Of a DNA stretch of 7,967 bases, positions 6,583-7,967 are shown in pieces (the stretch's first letter is position 1; the number at the start of each line of letters is the position of its first letter). This DNA is from an uncultured Candidatus Melainabacteria bacterium (lineage in GTDB: Bacteria; Cyanobacteriota; Vampirovibrionia; Gastranaerophilales; Gastranaerophilaceae): the NCBI GenBank assembly GCA_934675695.1, contig CAKURN010000055.1, forward strand, positions 1 through 7,967. Reading direction: 5' to 3'. Below the pieces are notes generated by a model that was given only the letters and a program-made list of their open reading frames with translations, had not been told where the DNA came from and ran no database searches. A program made the translations under genes and the position numbers.

Positions 6583-6598
6583 TGTCGAAAATTTGACA
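6583..6598. promoter_or_regulatory. Candidate operator dyad TGTC-N8-GACA
   Basis: TGTC (6583-6586) and GACA (6595-6598) flank eight A/T-rich bases; the full 16-base half-sites match at six of eight positions. It lies 34 bases upstream of the sigma-like start, where a -35 region would be. It is one of the few G/C-containing dyads in this stretch. No regulator is known for it. Confidence 0.3.
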
Positions 6599-6633
6599 CT
6601 TTTTATTAAGATATTGAAATATTTTCTATATGT

Positions 6634-6686
6634 AAATTTTTGTAACAAAAATTTTTTTGTGAAAAGTGAACTATTACAAAAATTTT
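6634..6686. repeat. Cluster of ACAAAAATTT motifs, including a perfect palindrome
   Basis: AAATTTTTGT (6634-6643) and ACAAAAATTT (6645-6654) are a perfect 10-bp inverted repeat around a single A at 6644. A near copy in inverted orientation overlaps it (ATTTTTTTGT, 6651-6660), and another direct ACAAAAATTT is at 6676-6685, 31 bases from the first. The cluster sits between the sigma-like and Omp85 genes, upstream of the Omp85 promoter, so it is a candidate multi-site operator. It could also be an A-tract bending site. Confidence 0.45.
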
Positions 6687-6715
6687 AGGGCAAATTGTGT
6701 ATTTTAGTAATATTT

Positions 6716-6744
6716 TTGGACTTATGGGTATTTAGATATATAAT
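6716..6744 (+). promoter_or_regulatory. Putative promoter of the Omp85 gene
   Basis: TTGGAC (6716-6721) and a perfect TATAAT (6739-6744) are separated by 17 bases. The expected transcript start is near 6751, giving a leader of about 29 bases. The leader carries only a weak GGA close to the ATG at 6780. Confidence 0.45.
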
Positions 6745-6779
6745 ATAACTAGATAATTATCGTTCTTAGACTTGGATTA

Positions 6780-7967
6780 ATGAAACTGAAATATATAAAG
6801 ACACTCGTATTTTTTGTATTTTTGTCCTTAATTTTAGGGCAAAACAGTTTTGCATACGACCAAATCGCCCCATCTGACGCTAGACGTGTCGATATTACTA
6901 CATTAAAAAAAGTTAAAGAAGTAAAAACGATATTTAAAAAGAAAGAAAAAACCGAACAACAAACAGAACAACAAATAGAACAAAAAACAGAACCCAAAAA
7001 AGAATTTAAAATACAAAAAGCAGAAACAGAACCTGTATTTGAGTTTGATGATGAAGAAACAGAAGTTTTTTCCGGCAGAAAAGATGATTTAGGAAAATAT
7101 AAAAAAGAAAAATCTCAAAAAACAAGAGCGAAAAAAGATTTCTTTGGATTTTTGAAAAAAAACAAAAACAAACAGAAGAAAAAAGAAGAAACTCTAGAAC
7201 AAGAAGACTCTACAGATATTTTTTCTGTTGACGAAGATAGAACCTACATAAACGATACAGACCTTGTTTATATACAAGAAATTGAAATTTACGGGAACAA
7301 TCTTCTTGATACAAATTACATAAGACAACAATTGTCTTCAAAAGCAGGCGAACAGTACGTTCGTTCAGAAGTTTCAAGCGATCTTAGAAAACTGTATTCT
7401 ACAGGATATTTTACTCAGAATTTAAGAGCGTTGCCGATTAAAATTGATGATAACAACGTAAAATTAAGAATAATTTTAGAAGAAAACCCTCCTATTGCAG
7501 GTTTTAATATTGTTGGTGTAAACAGTATTAAAAAAGACGAAATTATGCAAATTGTAAACGAATACAAGGGCTTACCTCAAAATATCTTAAATATAAATAA
7601 AGCAATTGAAGAAATTCAAGATTTGTATTCAAACAAAGGCTACATTCTGGCTCGTGTAACAAAAGTTTCTGATGATCCGGATGGATACGTAAATATTCTC
7701 GTTGACGAGGGGATAATCGGGGATATCATCGTTGATGGTAACAACAAAACTCGTGATTTTATCGTAAAAAGAAACATATTCTTGCAACCGGGTTCTGTAT
7801 ACAACGAAAACACCATGCGTTCTGATATTTTGAGATTGATGGGAACATCAGCTTTTAAAGATGTACAAAGAGAACTCAAAAAAGACGAAGAAACGGGACT
7901 TTATGATGTTTATATAGCTTTAGAAGAACAAAGAACAGGAAAAATTTCTTTAGGGGTAGGTATTGAT
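6780..7967 (+). CDS. Omp85/BamA-family outer-membrane protein assembly factor, N-terminal part (cut by window end)
   Basis: The frame is open from the ATG to the right edge: 396 codons, no stop. Residues 1-25 are a signal peptide: KLKYIK, a hydrophobic core, then a likely cleavage after SFA. Residues about 35-155 are a K/E/Q-rich, low-complexity segment with an EQQT-type tandem repeat. Three POTRA domains follow: about 163-237 (YIQEIEIYGNNLLDTNYI, YSTGYF), 238-311 (FNIVGVNSIKKDEI, YSNKGYILARV) and 312-384 (IIVDGNNKTRDFIVKR, TSAFKDV). The last residues (GKISLGVGID) are the first strand of the beta-barrel, so most of the barrel lies beyond the window. The family inserts beta-barrel proteins into the outer membrane. 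Three POTRAs, rather than the five of proteobacterial BamA, match cyanobacterial Omp85 and Toc75. The long charged segment before POTRA1 is unusual. Family near certain; which Omp85 paralogue is not decidable. Confidence 0.93.
   Translation, partial: MKLKYIKTLVFFVFLSLILGQNSFAYDQIAPSDARRVDITTLKKVKEVKTIFKKKEKTEQQTEQQIEQKTEPKKEFKIQKAETEPVFEFDDEETEVFSGRKDDLGKYKKEKSQKTRAKKDFFGFLKKNKNKQKKKEETLEQEDSTDIFSVDEDRTYINDTDLVYIQEIEIYGNNLLDTNYIRQQLSSKAGEQYVRSEVSSDLRKLYSTGYFTQNLRALPIKIDDNNVKLRIILEENPPIAGFNIVGVNSIKKDEIMQIVNEYKGLPQNILNINKAIEEIQDLYSNKGYILARVTKVSDDPDGYVNILVDEGIIGDIIVDGNNKTRDFIVKRNIFLQPGSVYNENTMRSDILRLMGTSAFKDVQRELKKDEETGLYDVYIALEEQRTGKISLGVGID
6954..7001 (+). repeat. Degenerate 12-bp tandem repeat inside the Omp85 gene
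   Basis: Four successive 12-base units start with GAAC: GAACAACAAACA, GAACAACAAATA, GAACAAAAAACA and GAACCCAAAAAA. They encode EQQT, EQQI, EQKT and EPKK. The repeat lies in the linker between signal peptide and POTRA1, where length variation would be tolerated. Confidence 0.65.

Noticed and set aside
6593..6598. Perfect TTGACA on the plus strand as a -35 box for Omp85.
   Set aside because: No acceptable -10 box lies 16-18 bases downstream; the TTGGAC/TATAAT pair at 6716-6744 is better placed.
6470..6997. Plus-strand frame 6470-6688 and minus-strand frame 6749-6997.
   Set aside because: The first overlaps the start of the sigma-like gene and intergenic DNA. The second is the antisense of the Omp85 signal peptide and repeat (its cysteine-serine repeats mirror the EQQT units).
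1..7967. tRNA, rRNA, riboswitch or CRISPR array.
   Set aside because: No cloverleaf, rRNA-like stretch, structured long leader or spaced identical repeat was seen; intergenic gaps are all under 240 bases.

Overview
The window is AT-rich (roughly one third G+C by eye), densely coding, and most likely comes from a Gram-negative, non-photosynthetic relative of cyanobacteria (Vampirovibrionia/Melainabacteria, perhaps gut Gastranaerophilales). This assignment is an inference. It rests on an Omp85 outer-membrane assembly protein with a signal peptide and exactly three visible POTRA domains (the cyanobacterial/chloroplast arrangement), on a SNF2 helicase whose middle region resembles the DUF3670 helicase-associated type, and on base composition. 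No RNA gene, CRISPR array, insertion sequence or phage gene is visible, and nothing indicates recent transfer.

Layout, left to right. (1) A minus-strand TIM-barrel protein of the sugar-phosphate isomerase / AP endonuclease 2 superfamily (start at 895). (2) A divergent 68-residue zinc-ribbon protein (946-1152), followed after 80 bases by (3) a 961-residue SNF2-family DNA-dependent ATPase (1233-4118). (4) A 158-residue acidic coiled-coil protein (4195-4671), closed by a strong intrinsic terminator at 4683-4720. (5) A response regulator with REC plus HD-GYP domains, a predicted cyclic-di-GMP phosphodiesterase, best started at a GTG at 4790. (6) A minus-strand sigma-70-like regulator (5890-6549), tail to tail with the HD-GYP gene; the two stop codons share the palindrome CTAG. 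(7) A 230-base divergent intergenic region with several dyads. (8) The N-terminal part of an Omp85/BamA protein (6780 to the right edge), cut by the window. This last gene has no stop codon inside the window.

These look like chromosomal housekeeping and regulatory genes rather than one pathway. Two features stand out. First, initiation is mixed: genes 4, 5 and 6 have clear Shine-Dalgarno sites, whereas genes 1, 2 and 3 have a perfect TATAAT box only 5-11 bases before the ATG and no Shine-Dalgarno site, predicting leaderless or very short-leader mRNAs. Second, the sigma-like gene faces the Omp85 gene across a region holding a 10-bp-arm perfect palindrome and further copies of the same motif, so this regulator could control itself and outer-membrane assembly. 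I see no convincing new multi-gene system. The least explained items are the coiled-coil protein, the small zinc-ribbon protein, the reduced sigma-like protein and the long charged segment in front of the Omp85 POTRA domains.
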